Assembly (NCBI GenBank): GCA_030680745.1 | Contig: JAUXUR010000059.1 | Location: forward strand, 27,438-91,437 | DNA from: Alphaproteobacteria bacterium | GTDB taxonomy: Bacteria; Pseudomonadota; Alphaproteobacteria; JAUXUR01 | DNA: 64,000 nucleotides | Reading direction: 5' to 3' | Shown: positions 63,971-64,000 of the stretch, piece after piece | Numbering within the stretch: position 1 is the first letter of the stretch | Layout: every line of letters begins with the position of its first letter | Program-made: the position numbers and the translations under genes | Notes under the pieces: generated by a model | The model's input: the letters and a program-made list of their open reading frames with translations, nothing else | Told to the model about the DNA's origin: nothing | Database searches by the model: none

Positions 63971-64000
63971 AATATGTATAGTCAATGGACATTGGAAGGA

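Overview
The window is AT-rich, densely coded bacterial DNA that looks like the chromosome of an obligately intracellular alphaproteobacterium, most likely a Holosporales- or Rickettsiales-type symbiont of a protist. The evidence is an ATP/ADP translocase (23388-24989), alphaproteobacterial markers (a DUF1476/F1-zeta-like protein, PhaR with PhaC, an ETF-QO, a BolA-GrxD pair), and many secreted proteins with eukaryote-like or repeat architectures (Sel1, LRR, ankyrin-like, PLD). The order-level placement is inference from gene content; no search was run.

Layout. 0-5.9 kb: three related outer-membrane beta-barrel genes (one cut by the window edge), a small lipoprotein with an ABC exporter, and a Sel1 protein. 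5.9-8.9 kb: a glycosyltransferase overlapping an asparagine synthase. 9.0-17.6 kb: an accessory islet of four large secreted proteins (PLD nuclease-like, deaminase-like/Sel1, two tandem LRR proteins), lying between intact potC and a decayed copy of the potC 3' end. 17.7-22.0 kb: a spermidine/putrescine ABC operon. 22.1-25 kb: grxD, bolA, a DUF1476 gene, a short secreted peptide and tlc. 25-26.1 kb: a non-coding stretch of nested inverted repeats. 26-33.6 kb: a Thr/Lys-rich secreted protein, an OppA-like protein, a YjbH-like protein, two ankyrin-like paralogues and a gamma-carbonic anhydrase. 34-36.6 kb: phaC and phaR (polyhydroxybutyrate). 36.7-41.5 kb: a GldA/GldF/GldG/DUF4340 ABC operon. 42-53.5 kb: small secreted proteins, acs, rpsU, an NTF2-like gene broken by a repeat, DUF983, a ribbon-helix-helix protein, YqgE, ETF-QO and a TPR lipoprotein. 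53.8-59.4 kb: a second accessory cluster of two leader-sharing secreted proteins (one with a HicA-like C-terminus) bracketed by a duplicated segment. 59.4-64 kb: ccmA, acnA and a secreted repeat protein followed by a second copy of the acnA 3' end.

The most unusual features are architectural. Accessory secreted-protein genes sit beside core genes and are bounded by duplicated 3' ends of those core genes (potC, acnA). The gaps are filled by several families of short palindromic elements (called A to E here). Family B (about 141 bp) is flanked by TA and interrupts a gene. Family C has a conserved core, but its terminal arms differ from copy to copy while staying complementary within each copy. 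Elements are repeatedly nested inside one another.

Functionally the window combines host-nucleotide import (Tlc), polyamine and peptide uptake, acetate activation (Acs), the TCA cycle (AcnA), electron transfer (ETF-QO) and carbon storage (PhaC/PhaR) with a set of candidate host-directed effectors. No rRNA, tRNA, CRISPR array, integrase or intact transposase was seen.
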